In this document: positions 9,129 to 19,077 of the stretch, one piece after another
How the letters are laid out: the number at the start of each line of letters is the position of its first letter
How positions within the stretch are numbered: position 1 is the stretch's first letter
Assembly: GCA_030762935.1 (NCBI GenBank)
Contig: CM060882.1
Coordinates: forward strand, 18,667,001-18,731,000
Reading direction: 5' to 3'
DNA: 64,000 nucleotides
Origin: Hymenopus coronatus
Taxonomy: Eukaryota > Arthropoda > Insecta > Mantodea > Hymenopodidae
The notes under the pieces: model-generated
What the model was told of the DNA's origin: nothing
Databases searched by the model: none
What the model saw: the letters and a program-made list of their open reading frames with translations, nothing else
Translations under genes and position numbers: made by a program

Positions 9129-9495
9129 AGTAGATATGGTTTTAAATGTAAAAAGAAGCTAGTAACAGTGAAGAATAACACAAATATTAATATAAAAATA
9201 ATAATTGCAACCAATCTTCACTTATCTTTTGGAATCCTTGCCTGGACTAGTTTCGCAACGATTTCATTGGAAGGAATGCTTCAAAACAAATAAACTTTTA
9301 AATGTAAAAAGAAGCTAGTAACAGTGAAGAATAACACAAATATTAATATAAAAATAATAATTGCAACCAATCTTCACTTATCTTTTGGAATCCTTATCGT
9401 TGCGAAACTAGTCCAGGCAAGGATTCCAAAAGATAAGTGAAGATTGGTTGCAATTATTATTTTTATATTAATATTAGTAGATATGGTTTTTAAAT
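9129..9495. repeat. Direct repeat plus hairpin flanked by a short duplication
   Basis: A 99-bp block at 9141-9239 is repeated exactly at 9297-9395. A third, reversed copy of part of it runs 9396-9475 and pairs with about 9183-9262, making a long hairpin. The whole is flanked by AGTAGATATGGTTTT (9129-9143 and about 9476-9490), like a target duplication. Template switching or nested fold-back insertion would give this arrangement. Confidence 0.85.
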
Positions 9496-9744
9496 TTGTA
9501 TCAAAGGAAGCCTTTCAATTGAGGGTTTAGTAATATTTATCACCTTTTTGGTATAATTTTTTTAATAGTTCTAGATTCAATTATTTCTGGCTTTGATATG
9601 ATTAGTCTTATATACATTTAGTCCGTTTAGTGCCTGCCCAAATAACAATGTGCTGTATGAAAAGTGCTAAGCAATTTTAGAGCAGAATTCAGGGTTTTAA
9701 ATTATTAGTAATAAAATGAGTACCAAATGAATAGGGAGCTGAAT
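9496..9744. other. Unassigned AT-rich stretch
   Basis: Nothing was recognised on either strand. Confidence 0.35.
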
Positions 9745-9898
9745 CTTTTTTTATTAGTTTCTCTAGCCCCATATGTACATTGTACATAGGTATAGAGAAG
9801 TATTGTATTCCACCCAAAAATTTGATGTCGAGATTTCACTGGAAATACATGTTTTAGGACCCTCTGAGTCCAAAAAAAGCATTTTCAGAAACAGGTCC

Positions 9899-9931
<33 letters not shown>

Positions 9932-10677
9932 GACATCATAGCTCAAAAAAGAAAAGACTGTTAAATACCAAACTTGGTATTTAAGTTTGGTATCTTCTAA
10001 GAATGCGACATGAAGGTTTTCAAGAAAATCCCCCTAACCCTAACTACCCTTTACATGGACAAATTTTCGAAAAGTTTGTTTTTCTTAAAAATGGCTGTAA
10101 CAATTTTGATTAAAATGTCACATACTAAAGCCATTTCTATCACAAATATAATGTATATCTTGAATTTTCTGGGAATAGCTTCTAAAGACCTGTTTATTCT
10201 GGATGAATTTTGCTTAATTTGGCATAACTAGCAAACCGTAAGAGATAGACAAAAACTTACTATAAAAAAATGTAGATCTTGTTAAAATACACAAGTTATG
10301 TCATATACTTTTTTTTTTTTTTTTTTTTTTTTGTGGAGCTAACATTTTCGAGATATTCCTTTTCATTAGTTTCTGTTGTGAAGTACCTACACTTTTCTCA
10401 GATGGAAGTGTCCATTTTCTTTTGTTCTACTCCTGTCCAAGCAAAGAAGCAATTTGCAATGACAATCGCATAATGACAGCTTTTAAAGCATTTGACTATC
10501 ACTTTAGCCTAGTGCATTCCCTTAGTTGCCTTCTACTTATAAGGAACTAGTAATAAAATTCTGCTAATGTTTATCTCGATTAGCGTGGTGTTGAAAGAAG
10601 AATTATCTTTTGTAAGAAGTTTGTTTGTAGAGTAACTAGAGAAATTCATGTGTGTCTAACACTTCAGATTTTTTATT
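9745..10677 (+). repeat. R850 repeat, copy C
   Basis: Full copy with AATTTGATGTCGAGATTTCAC, a (GT)n tract (9899-9924) at the family's usual site, AATACCAAACTTGGTATTTAA, GAATTTTCTGGGAATAGCTTC, CCGTAAGAGATAGACAAAAA and an expanded T tract (about 10,309-10,332). It ends near CACTTCAGATTTTTT. Confidence 0.75.
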
Positions 10678-10719
10678 TACTTTTATTTATTCTTAAACTG
10701 CATTTTTTACTTTTGTAGA

Positions 10720-11600
10720 AGTTTTGTATAACAAGTAAACCGTAAGAGATAGAAAAAAACTTCTACACACTAAATGTTTTGTATAACAGGAAATTTGTAA
10801 GAGATAGACAAAAAATTACTAAACATAAAATGAGATCTCTTTAACACTCACAATTCATGTAATATACATTCTTTTTGCACAAATAACATTTTCAAGATAT
10901 TCTGAGTTATTGGTTTCAGTTTTAAGCTACTTTAACTTTTCTCAAACGGGAAGTCAATCTTTCTTTTTGCATCTCTTTTGTTTATTCCTAGCAAGCAAAG
11001 AGAACCGAATTTCAATTGTTTCACATAGTGACCAGCTTTTAAAAGATTTGACTATTGCTTTAGACTATGCATTTTCGTATTTCCATTTTACTTACAAGGA
11101 AGCAATTAATAAGACCAATTCTGGTATATTTATTTTTATTAGCATGATGTAGATAAAAGAATAAATAATCTTCAGTAAGAAAAATTGTGTATGGATCAGC
11201 TTGAAAAAGTAATGTAAAGGAAGACATCAGATTTTTTTGTTGAAAGTTATCTGTTTTTATCAAATGGCAAAATGTGGACATTGTTTTAAATAAATTACAT
11301 TTATAGATATGCAAACGCTTTCCTTTAATTCATTGCTGTTTTTGAATACAGATTTTGCTCAGCCCTGTGCATTATATTTTTTGAGCTACTATGTCGTGGT
11401 TTAGGTTTTAATTGTGGCCACATAAAGAGAGGAATTTCTTTAAAGATTTAACTATTGCTTCAACTTGCTGTTTCTATCTCGCACCTATAACAAAATGTGT
11501 AATGAAACCATTCCTGAAAAAGTTTATTGTGATTAAAAGAAACTAGATAGAAGAGTAAGCTTTCGTAAGAGTAAGTTTTTGAGAGTGTTACGAGTAACAA
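10720..11600 (+). repeat. Partial, decayed R850 copies following copy C
   Basis: GTAAACCGTAAGAGATAGA (about 10,733) and then GTAAGAGATAGACAAAAAAT (about 10,798) restart the second half of the repeat. It ends near GACATCAGATTTTT (about 11,237). A further worn copy of the last third (GATTTAACTATTGCTTCAAC and so on) lies at about 11,400-11,580. The direction is head-to-tail with copy C. Confidence 0.55.
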
Positions 11601-11770
11601 TCGCCTGCCTCTGTAGTGTGGAGACCTCAAATTTAAATCTCACTTAGGGTGAGTTGCCTGTAAGGTTTTTGAAATGTTGAGTAAATTTAAGTTACCACAG
11701 ACTCATTTGAGCGCCATTATCAGATGTGATGTAAAAGGTTGAAGGAAGCTAAAAGCAACAAGGCAACTGA
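11590..11770 (+). mobile_element. Decayed SINE, family 2
   Basis: GTAACAATCGCCTGCCTCTG, then TTTAAATCTCACTTAGGGTGAG (a worn B-box region), then AAGGTTTTTGAAATG and TTTGAGCGCCATTATCAGATG. The order and spacing follow the SINE at 2101-2351. It ends just before the tandem array. Confidence 0.45.
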
Positions 11771-11805
11771 TGTCAGGAGCTGTGAATGAACAAAACCAAT
11801 TCGTA

Positions 11806-11878
11806 ATGGCTTTGAATTACATTTCTTTCTAATTCTGTTTTGTGCCAAAGAAATATTCCAGTTTCTTTAGAGAAATGA
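11806..11878 (-). pseudogene. P-element-like transposase scrap at the array's left edge
   Basis: The minus strand encodes the same FSKETGIFLW and ELERNVIQSH residues that lead into the longer remnants at the other unit junctions. Here the remainder is missing, so the array boundary cuts this element. Confidence 0.6.
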
Positions 11879-12640
11879 AATTTACTTTCTTCCCTTATGG
11901 AATTGCAAGTAATAAAGTAGTCTGGCAGTTAATGATAAAAAAAAAAGCAGTACTAACTAAATTTAGAATTACTACAACATAAAATTCTTACTGTTCATGT
12001 TAAATTAGTTATACAACACACAAAACAGCAGTCATCTAAATGAGTTAGCTCGTCAGGTGGCCAACAGTCCTTGTGTTAAATAGGATAATTTTCTGCTTAG
12101 GAAAGAGGTGAGATTAGAGAAATCTGATTTTGCTATGTGCTAGACGTGGAACACAAAATACAAATGTTTGTTGTAAAGCTACACCACTCATTGAGTCCAA
12201 CTTTGCTCATTGCTCCTGTGAATCGTCTACTGTGCACTGCGTGACCTTCTGCTGAGCGGAAAGCAGGAAAATACAATTCCTTCAGTGCTGTGGAAGCGTT
12301 TAACATTTGCAGAAGAAATAAGTAAAACACTTTTCCTAGGTTGACTTGACCTGGCTGTCATAGTAAGGTTTTACTTGCCCTTAATACTGAAACCTTAAGG
12401 ATTTGTTGCATTATGTCTTATCACAATTGTTTTAGTTAGAAGGTCCGCCCATTTATTGAGGGAGAGAATTTTCTTTAAGAAGATCATCATCTGAATTTAT
12501 TAAAATTTTCCACAGGTTAATATAGCTAATGTAGATTCATGACTGGCATTATTGTATTATTGCATTAGCATTTATATTTCTGATATGAACATATTGTGAC
12601 TATGCGTCTGTGGTTTGCCAGCCTGTAATTGCTCTATCTA
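11879..12640. other. Unassigned stretch at the start of each unit
   Basis: Follows the P-element-like remnant on the N-terminal side of its minus-strand reading. A 65-codon open frame (about 12,133-12,330, minus) is kept in units 1, 3 and 4 with one 3-bp indel, but matches no family I know. It may be an earlier part of the same transposon. Counterparts 23,717-24,472, 37,983-38,736 and 52,558-53,323. Confidence 0.35.
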
Positions 12641-12866
12641 GCCACACTCATTGTTGCAAGGGCATGAAGAAGAACAGTCACTCCTGGGTGTAGTGCACAC
12701 ATGTGAGCAGCTTGCTTTTGATCATAAGGCCAGTTGCACTGCATGGTCGGTTTCCTTTATGTAGCCTTACTCATTGCCGTAGGAGCACGAAGAGCAGCCA
12801 CAATATCTCAGAGCCTTGGAGAGTCACACCTGGGTGTAATGCTCACATATGTGAAGAGCTTGCTTT
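12641..12866 (-). repeat. Cys-rich-coding minisatellite, unit 1 (~2 copies)
   Basis: Repeats contain CACTCATTG..GCAAGGGCATGAAG, CACCTGGGTGTAGTGC, CACATGTGAGCAGCTTGC, and a GTTGCACTGCATGGTC-like end. Copies are about 123 or 147 bp, the longer form having an insert with CACAATATCCCAGAGCC. See the unit 3 copy for coding potential. Confidence 0.75.
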
Positions 12867-12867
12867 C

Positions 12868-13064
12868 AAAATGTTAGTTTCTGGTCCAGAATTACTCCTA
12901 GGCATTTGAAAGCATCAACCAAATCTATGAATACGTTGTTGATGTGTATTTTAAGGACATCAAAGTACTGTCTGTTTTTGGTGACAAGATTGCGGTAGTC
13001 TTTACAGGTTAAATACCAGCTTATTCTTACAGCCCATGTATCAAATAGATGTAATGCTTCATTA
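12868..13064 (-). pseudogene. LINE reverse-transcriptase fragment A, unit 1
   Basis: The minus strand reads AVRISWYLTCKDYRNLVTKN, then a short linker, NNVFIDLVDAFKCLGVILDQ and KLTF. This matches the thumb side of jockey-type LINE reverse transcriptases, where the signature is FKYLGVILDRKLTF. It is about 65 codons and cut at both ends. A sister copy (fragment B) lies about 2.8 kb further on in full units. Confidence 0.65.
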
Positions 13065-13301
13065 GCGTATGTATTTCAGGTGCTAAGAGTAGTAGGAGTA
13101 AGATATATTTGCAATGAGCTGGTGCAAAAGTTATTTTGAAATTTACCAGACTATGCGAGTGATTATTTAACAATATAATCTAGAGATGGGCTGATATAAA
13201 GCCCGGAGTCGAGACTATCGACCCCGAACACTGTTGTCGACCATCTCGCGAAGTCTTGCTTTAGCTCTGGCGTCATAGAATGCCCAGCACTGTCCCGCGA
13301 A

Positions 13302-13412
13302 CACAAACACACACACACACACACACGAACATTTTTCTAAAGCTGTTTTTGTTTGTTTGTTTTTTTTTGTGCAGAAGGCTTTAAAACGTCTATTTGCGGT
13401 GAAATCTCGGTA
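13302..13412 (-). repeat. R850 fragment, unit 1 (cut by the deletion)
   Basis: (AC)n tract, ACATTTTTCTAAAGC, then GCGGTGAAATCTCGGTA, where the 2,424-bp deletion begins. In other units a complete R850 copy follows. Confidence 0.7.
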
Positions 13413-13502
13413 GTTTTTGGTGACAAGAGTGCGGTAGTCTTTACAGGTTACATTCCAGCTTATTCTTACAGCCCCGTGTATAAAATAGATGTAATGCTTC
13501 AT
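13413..13502 (-). pseudogene. LINE reverse-transcriptase fragment B, unit 1 (truncated)
   Basis: Only the AVRISWNVTCKDYRTLVTKN part remains. The LGV...KLTF half was lost in the 2.4-kb deletion that joins this piece directly to an R850 fragment. Confidence 0.6.
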
Positions 13503-13794
13503 TAGCGTTTGTATTTCAGAATCAGGAAATCGGTGAAGTGCTTAGAAAACTTTCAAACCGAAAAAAGTTAATTTTCCTAAGATCGAAGGTTTGCACCGTC
13601 TATACATAGGCAGTTATAAAGCTTGCGTTAAGTAAGAAAATGCCCTGTGGTATCACATTAACTACAAATGACTACAAGATGATATGACACGGAAAAAATT
13701 AATGCTCGACTTCCAAATAAAAACACGAATGAAACGTCGGACTTCAATAAGAAGTTTGGAAAGTCGTGAAAATACAATAAGAAAATATTTCCAT

Positions 13795-13898
13795 AGAGCC
13801 TGATAGAGAGGCCTTTGAGCAAAATTAAGCGATCTTTCATGCCCAATTTAGAATGGGACGCTGACAACCACAGTATTTAAAGAGCGTCCATAAATAAC
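13795..13898 (+). mobile_element. SINE family 1, 3' half, unit 1
   Basis: AGCCTGATAGAGAGGCCTTT, CCCAATTTAGAATGGGACGC and GAGCGTCCATAAATAACAC match the last third of the SINE at 190-455. The head and middle are absent. Confidence 0.7.
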
Positions 13899-14465
13899 AC
13901 GCCATTTACATTTCCAAAATCGATTTGAGAACATAGTTACGTTTACCTGAATTGTGAAAAAAATATGGAATGCCACTTATGTTTGGAAAAAATCTTCGGC
14001 ATTTGAAAAAAACGATGACTAAGGAATAAAAGAAAATAGCTTGAGGAAGTTCGTCTTTTATTTCGCCTTTAGCAACTTAAGTGACTGGACATCTCACTTG
14101 CACCACACCAAGTTATTACAATAACGTTTGTTCACCTAAATAGAGTAGTCTTAGCAATAAGTGTCAGAGATTCTTCTATTCGACAGTTATTTCACACAAG
14201 GTATGTGTTTTCTATTCAAACAACTTTTTTATCAATTTACCTCTTACCATTTATTGACTATATCTTCTGTTTCAATAACGATGATTATTCAACACATTTT
14301 TATAAAAATATATAACACACTTCAGTTTTAAATTTCATTTACAATAATATTTTCCATTTTCCAAAGCACATGTTCATGAAAATATGTTGTGGTCTTAGAA
14401 TATTAACTAAAGAGTGTACATTTTCTGTGCAGTATGGAGATGGAGCACCAATGGCGGCAGAAATC
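13899..14465. other. Unassigned stretch before the SINE cluster
   Basis: AT-rich, no family recognised. Repeated at 28,145-28,710, 42,671-43,236 and 57,427-57,992. Confidence 0.35.
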
Positions 14466-14590
14466 GGTGATTCTGGAAAAAAACCGACCCTGCGCCGCTT
14501 TGTCCACCACAAATACCGCATGTGGGAGCCTGGGATCAAAGCCAGGCCACCCTTGGTGAGAGGCGAGTGATCTAACCCTGTTTAGGTCGC
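14466..14590 (-). mobile_element. tRNA-headed SINE, family 3, unit 1
   Basis: The minus strand reads GGGTTAGATCACTCGCCTCT (A-box region), TGGCTTTGATCCCAGGC (B-box region), then TTTGTGGTGGACAAAGCGG and CGCAGGGTCGG. That last block is typical of a SINE type widespread in arthropods. Confidence 0.65.
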
Positions 14591-14710
14591 TATTCAGATG
14601 ATTGTAATTATTGAAATACATCCACCGAACAAAAGTGACACCCCAGGAGGAACCTAAATATACCTAATAGTGACAAGAGCGATACAGTCATCTGAAACAT
14701 GCTAATTATT

Positions 14711-14962
14711 AGTTTTATTTATGGACGCTCTTTAACCGCTGCCGTTCTTAGCATCACATTTTATATCGGGCGTGAAATACTGCTTAGGTTTGTTCAGATG
14801 CATCTTGAGGTTCTTTTACGTGCCGTAAATCTACGACACGGGAACAATGGCTTTATTTATCTTCCGAAAGAAGCCATTCTAAGGATTTTTAAGCCCAAAA
14901 GAAATGTACCAGGCTCCGCAGGGTTTGAACCCGCGACCTTGGGAATCAGAGTCTAGCAGCTA
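14711..14962 (-). mobile_element. SINE family 1, near-complete, unit 1
   Basis: Minus strand: CCCAAGGTCGCGGGTTCAAA (B box), AAAAATCCTTAGAATGGCTTC, GTCGTAGATTTACGGCACG, AAAAGAACCT, ending GAGCGTCCATAAATAAAACT. The best-preserved member of the family that also occurs at 190-455 and 8518-8802. Confidence 0.8.
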
Positions 14963-15481
14963 ATTGCTAAATACAAAAATGTTTTTGTACGTTATACACA
15001 TACACATGCACACATTCTGAGAAAGATTGTTTTGTGAACCAATTGCTTGTATTTCCAGAATTTTAAAATGTATGATGCCAAACATTGCGACTGTTGTAAA
15101 CAGAATCTCGCAAATATATTTTCATAATGATATCGTATTAATATTTCAACCGTAACTCTTGAAGATAATTTTTATCGACAAATAATCAAGTCACTAACTA
15201 TATTTCTAAACATGTTTTATTCAATTTAATGGAAGAAACAGTAATAATGAAAGTGTATAACGCTAAAGTCACGATAATCTTGAATAGAAACTTCAACATT
15301 TTGAGAATGACGTGTCATATTTTTTGTCCATCATTTAAATTGAATGTGTTGTTCGAGAACAACCATGGCGAGAATTGCGAGTGGCGGGCGATAAAGCAGC
15401 AGCTGATTTCGATTAGTGCATGCATCAATGAGTGTTTGAATGTAGTATTCGGGAACAGAACATCACTCGAGTGGCGAAAAC
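14963..15481. other. Unassigned stretch leading into the 106-bp minisatellite
   Basis: AT-rich. Its last part (about 15,353-15,470; GGCGAGAATTGCGAGTGGCG) resembles the minisatellite and is duplicated inside the unit 2 array. Counterparts at 29,197, 43,713 and 58,475. No gene seen. Confidence 0.4.
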
Positions 15482-15720
15482 GTAGCATCCGATAACTTAC
15501 TAATGAATACAGATTCATTTCGAACACTTTGTAGTATTCGAGAACATCCATAGCGAGAACTGAGAACATTACTCGTGTGCCGATAGCGTAGCATCCGATA
15601 ACTTGCTTATGAATACAGATTCATTTCGATCACTTTGTAGTATTCGAGAACATCCATAGCGAGAACTGAGAACATTACTTGTGTGACGATAGCGTAGCAC
15701 CCGAGAACTTGCTTATGAAG
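15482..15720. repeat. 106-bp minisatellite, unit 1 (2.3 copies)
   Basis: The monomer contains GAGAACATCCATAGCGAGAA, CTGAGAACATTACTCGTGTG, GATAGCGTAGCATCCGA, AACTT, AATACAGATTCATTTCGA and CACTTTGTAGTA. Two subtypes exist: one with ATAACTTACTAATG and one with AGAACTTGCTTATG. A solitary monomer also sits at about 18,911-19,000 in this unit and at the same place in the others. Confidence 0.9.
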
Positions 15721-15870
15721 AGACTCATTTGGAATCTATTGTAAAAGCGTGTTCGTATGAAGGTTTCGAGTCTATTGTTATTGTTATTAATAAAGTAAAT
15801 GCTTGTAGGGGATTAAACTGAGCGGTTTGATCTTCATTGTTTAATATATATTCAGTAATGTTAATCGAAG

Positions 15871-16230
15871 TTTGAGAAGATTAGTTCAAAATTGAAGCTT
15901 ATAACAATGAATATGTCGAAAACGGTCAAATATACATGAAAAACGCAGATGGCATAATTTATCCAGAATAAACAGCTCTTCAGAGGCTATTCCCAGAAAA
16001 TTCAAAAATACATTTCAATAGTGGTGTATGTATCTTTAAAATTTCCTCTGTCGGTACCAGGAATCGAACCCAGGTCTCCTGCTTGGTAAAAAGCCGCGCT
16101 ATCACCGCGCCAAGGAGACGACCGTCCGTCATAGTAGACATACGCACACCATGGACATTTTCTAAAAACGTCTTTTTCTTATATTTCCAGTGGATTCTCG
16201 GTATGGAATTTTTGGACACTATGATGTGAG
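15871..16230 (-). repeat. R850 copy with tRNA-like insert, unit 1 (truncated)
   Basis: GAAAACGGTCAAATATACATG, CTTCAGAGGCTATTCCCAGA and GGTATGGAATTTTTGGA are R850 landmarks. The first ~410 bp present in other units are deleted here. The tRNA-like segment at 16,050-16,122 interrupts it. Confidence 0.65.
16050..16122 (-). mobile_element. tRNA-like sequence (SINE head or tRNA pseudogene), unit 1
   Basis: The minus strand reads GTCGTCTCCTTGGCGCGGTG, ATAGCGCGGC, TTTTTACCAAGCAGGAGACC, TGGGTTCGATTCCTGG, TACCGAC. Visible are the A-box-like TGGCGCGGTGATAGCGC, a GCGC/GCGC D-stem, a short anticodon-like stem, the canonical B box GGGTTCGATTCC, and a 4-bp acceptor match. The acceptor stem is incomplete and the anticodon loop unclear, so a working tRNA gene is unlikely. 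Confidence 0.6.
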
Positions 16231-17249
16231 CAAGTGTAAGATAAGACTTGTCTTCGTACAAACAGCATTTCGATAGAGGCTCTTCCTCTAAACCGCAGGT
16301 ACTTATTGTACCGATTTCAACAATCATTTCAAATGTGTCGGCAATTTTCGTCAAACGCAGACGTTAATGCGCTGTTTCATACTACGTGCAGATAGACAAC
16401 AGCTGTTTTGAAGTAGGGGTGTACCTAATTTTGTCAAGAACAATTTTAAAAATTCGTAACAAGAAAAGTAATTTTCTCATCAGATATATCACGTTTCACG
16501 ACATGAATTCATAGAAATTGTCCAAGGAAGAGAGAATTGAGAAAATAGCGGAAGTTGCGAATGTCCAAAATAAACAAAGGTGTAAAGAACCAGGACAGGA
16601 GCGGTTCGATTCCATAGAGGATTTTATTTAAAGATCGCGGAAATAATGGTACTGATACGAATAAGCCCATTCACTACCTGGTGAGGGTTAGATAAATTAC
16701 GACTTTGTCAATTCCCGGATTACAGAGTTCCTCGCCATAGGCGCCTCTTGGCTGCCATCTACACAGAATAATCATAACTATTTAAATACAGTTCGAGTAT
16801 AGATGGTAGCACGTGTGTTTTCTTTGACTATATAAGATAAGATACAAAATAATAGCGATACTATAATAGAATAAAGTTGAAACTAATAGTATTATGTTGA
16901 AAAGCCAGAGCTTAATAAAACCGATCATTAACTCTTTCAAAACCGATGTATTTAGATCAATTCATAAACCAAAACTGTAAAGGAATGTTCCCTAAAGTCT
17001 ACGTCTTTTTGTATGAAATCCATAGGTCGAATTACAGAAGTCATAAGATATACAATTTATTTGTCATTTTTTGGAAAGGGTCAGGCTGCAAAGTCCGACC
17101 CACATAAACGATTAACATTTACAAAGAAGTGAATATAGTAGAAAAGTTTCTTAGGCAAGGCTCCGACCGAACTTAAGTATAATTAGTGAATTGTGATTAA
17201 AGCAGATTGTTATTCCCTTAACTGTCGGTAGTAGTTAAATAGAATTCAT
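16231..17249. other. Unassigned 1-kb stretch, unit 1
   Basis: No gene recognised. Two small signals: an 11-bp inverted repeat GCTGCCATCTA / TAGATGGTAGC (16,751-16,810) followed by TATATAAG (about 16,839), and AATAAAG near 16,870. This order could be a solo LTR or a small element end, but no partner was found. Counterparts: 31,359-32,409, 45,906-47,008 and 60,568-61,669. Confidence 0.35.
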
Positions 17250-18910
17250 TTGCACAAATCCCCATTCTTTTATCTACAATTCTACATCATATTAAGCGAG
17301 ATGAGCTTTAAGAGAATTGGTATTGTTTCATTCTAAGTAAAAGAGGAAATAGGAATAGTTTATGCTAATTGCTAAAGTGATGGCGAATCTTTTAAATCTG
17401 ATCTTTATGTGAAACATTTGAGATTCGGTTCGCTTTGCATGGTCTCGTTTGAGAAAAGTAGATGAAAATAAATTGAAGCCTATAAAAATGAGTTATCTCA
17501 AAAACGGTTAAATCTACATAAAAACATAAATGCCATAAATTACGTGTTTTAACGAGAGGCATATTATTTATGTTGTAAGTTTTTGCTTATTTCTTGCGGT
17601 TTAACTGTCAGGCAAAGTTCCGCAAAATTCATCCAGATTTTAGAGCTCTTCAGAGGCTATTCCCAGAAAATTCAAAATATACATTTCAAATATGATGTAA
17701 ATATCTTTAATATTCGGTATTTTATTCAAAATAGAGCCTTTTTGAGAAAATAAAAAATATTCACAAATGTAGTTGGGGTTGGGGGGAATTTCTTGAAAAT
17801 TGTCGTTCTCGGTATCGAATTTTTGGATGGAATACAATGCCTTCTCTATCCACTATGTACAATATACATACGGGCTAGATAAAGTAAAATCTGATGTGTT
17901 CCATTCACGACTTTCTCTACATCGTTGTAACAAATTATTGTTAAATTGCATATACTTCTATCTACTTTATGATAATCGAGATAAACAGCAGAAAATGGCT
18001 TAATTACTTGATTCCTTGTAAGTAGAAGGGAATAACACTAATAGGGTAAAGCGATAGTCAAATATTTTAAAAACAGCTTGCATGTGGTTGAAATCCGTTT
18101 CTATGCAGGGTCCGGAGTTGACAAATTTCCGTGTGGGGAAAATTGTAAGTATTTTTAATCTGAAAAAAATAACAAAGAATATCTCAGAAATTGTCATTTA
18201 TACGAAACAAACGTATATGATATAAAATGTGTGTTTTAACGTATCTGTGTAGTAAGTTTGTGTCTATCTCTTACGTTTACCAGTTACGCAAAACTCAGCA
18301 AAATTCATTCAGAATAAAGTGGTCTTTAGAGGCTATTCCCAGAAAATTCAAGATACACATTTTATTTGCATATAAATATCTTTAATGTACGTTATTTTAA
18401 TTAAAGTCGTTATAGGCATTTTTGAGAAAATTAAAATTTTGGAATATTCTTCTATGTAGAGGGTAGTTTAGGGTAGGGAGATTTTCCACAAAATCTTCGT
18501 GTAGCATCCTTGAAGGATACTAAACTTATATACCAAGATTGGTATTTTACCGGGTTTTCGTTTTTGAGTTATCGTGTTCATAGTCACTCAGACACACTGA
18601 CACACATACGGACCTTTTTCTAAAAATGTTGTTTTTGGATCAAGGGGATCCTAAAACATATATTCCCGGTGAAATCTCGTATCGAATTTTTGGGTGGAAT
18701 GCAATACCTTCTCTATTCACTGTGTACATTTATATGACATAAATTATGTGTTTTAATGAGATCTAGCTTATTTTTTTGTGTATTTTGTTTTTGTCTATCT
18801 CTTACGGTTTAGCCGTTATGCAAAAATATACAAAACTCATTCAGAATAAGCAGTTCTTCAGAGGTTATTCCCGGAAAATTCAAAATGTACATATTATTTA
18901 TGATGTAATT
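17250..18910 (-). repeat. Tandem R850 copies (about two), unit 1
   Basis: Three head-to-tail pieces. Boundaries fall at the near-palindrome CTTCTCTATCCACTATGTAC near 17,840 and at about 18,711. TTCAGAGGCTATTCCCAGAA recurs at about 17,650, TTAGAGGCTATTCCCAG at 18,325 and TTCAGAGGTTATTCCCGG at 18,855, showing the periodicity. The last piece is joined to a solitary 106-bp monomer. Confidence 0.7.
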
Positions 18911-19077
18911 AATGTAGTATTCGAGAACATCCATAGCGAGAACTGAGAACATTACTCGTGTGACGATAACGTAGCACCCGAGAACTTGCTTATGAAACCA
19001 TTGTAAATTCAGCATTTGAGACCTCGTATTCGTACGAAGGTTTCGACCATAGTTTCGACTCTTTAGAGTATTCAATG

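Noticed and set aside
10309..10332. Long T tract as a poly(A) tail of a minus-strand retroposon
   Set aside because: It lies inside R850 copy C where other copies have a shorter T run; it is slippage growth, not an insertion end.
14370..14570. 66-codon open frames on both strands repeated in each unit
   Set aside because: They overlap the family 3 SINE head; both strands are open because the SINE is GC-richer and short of stops.
15482..15720. 106-bp repeats as a CRISPR array
   Set aside because: Repeats are continuous with no unique spacers, in an intron-bearing eukaryotic genome.
16050..16122. Functional tRNA gene
   Set aside because: Acceptor stem pairs at only four positions by eye and the anticodon loop is not standard; sits inside a repeat.
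15980..16354. 124-codon minus-strand open frame around the tRNA-like sequence
   Set aside because: Composed of R850 and tRNA-like sequence, and disrupted in units 3 and 4.
16231..17249. LTR retrotransposon in the unassigned block (TATA-like and AATAAA signals)
   Set aside because: No paired LTRs, primer binding site, or gag/pol-like frame was seen.
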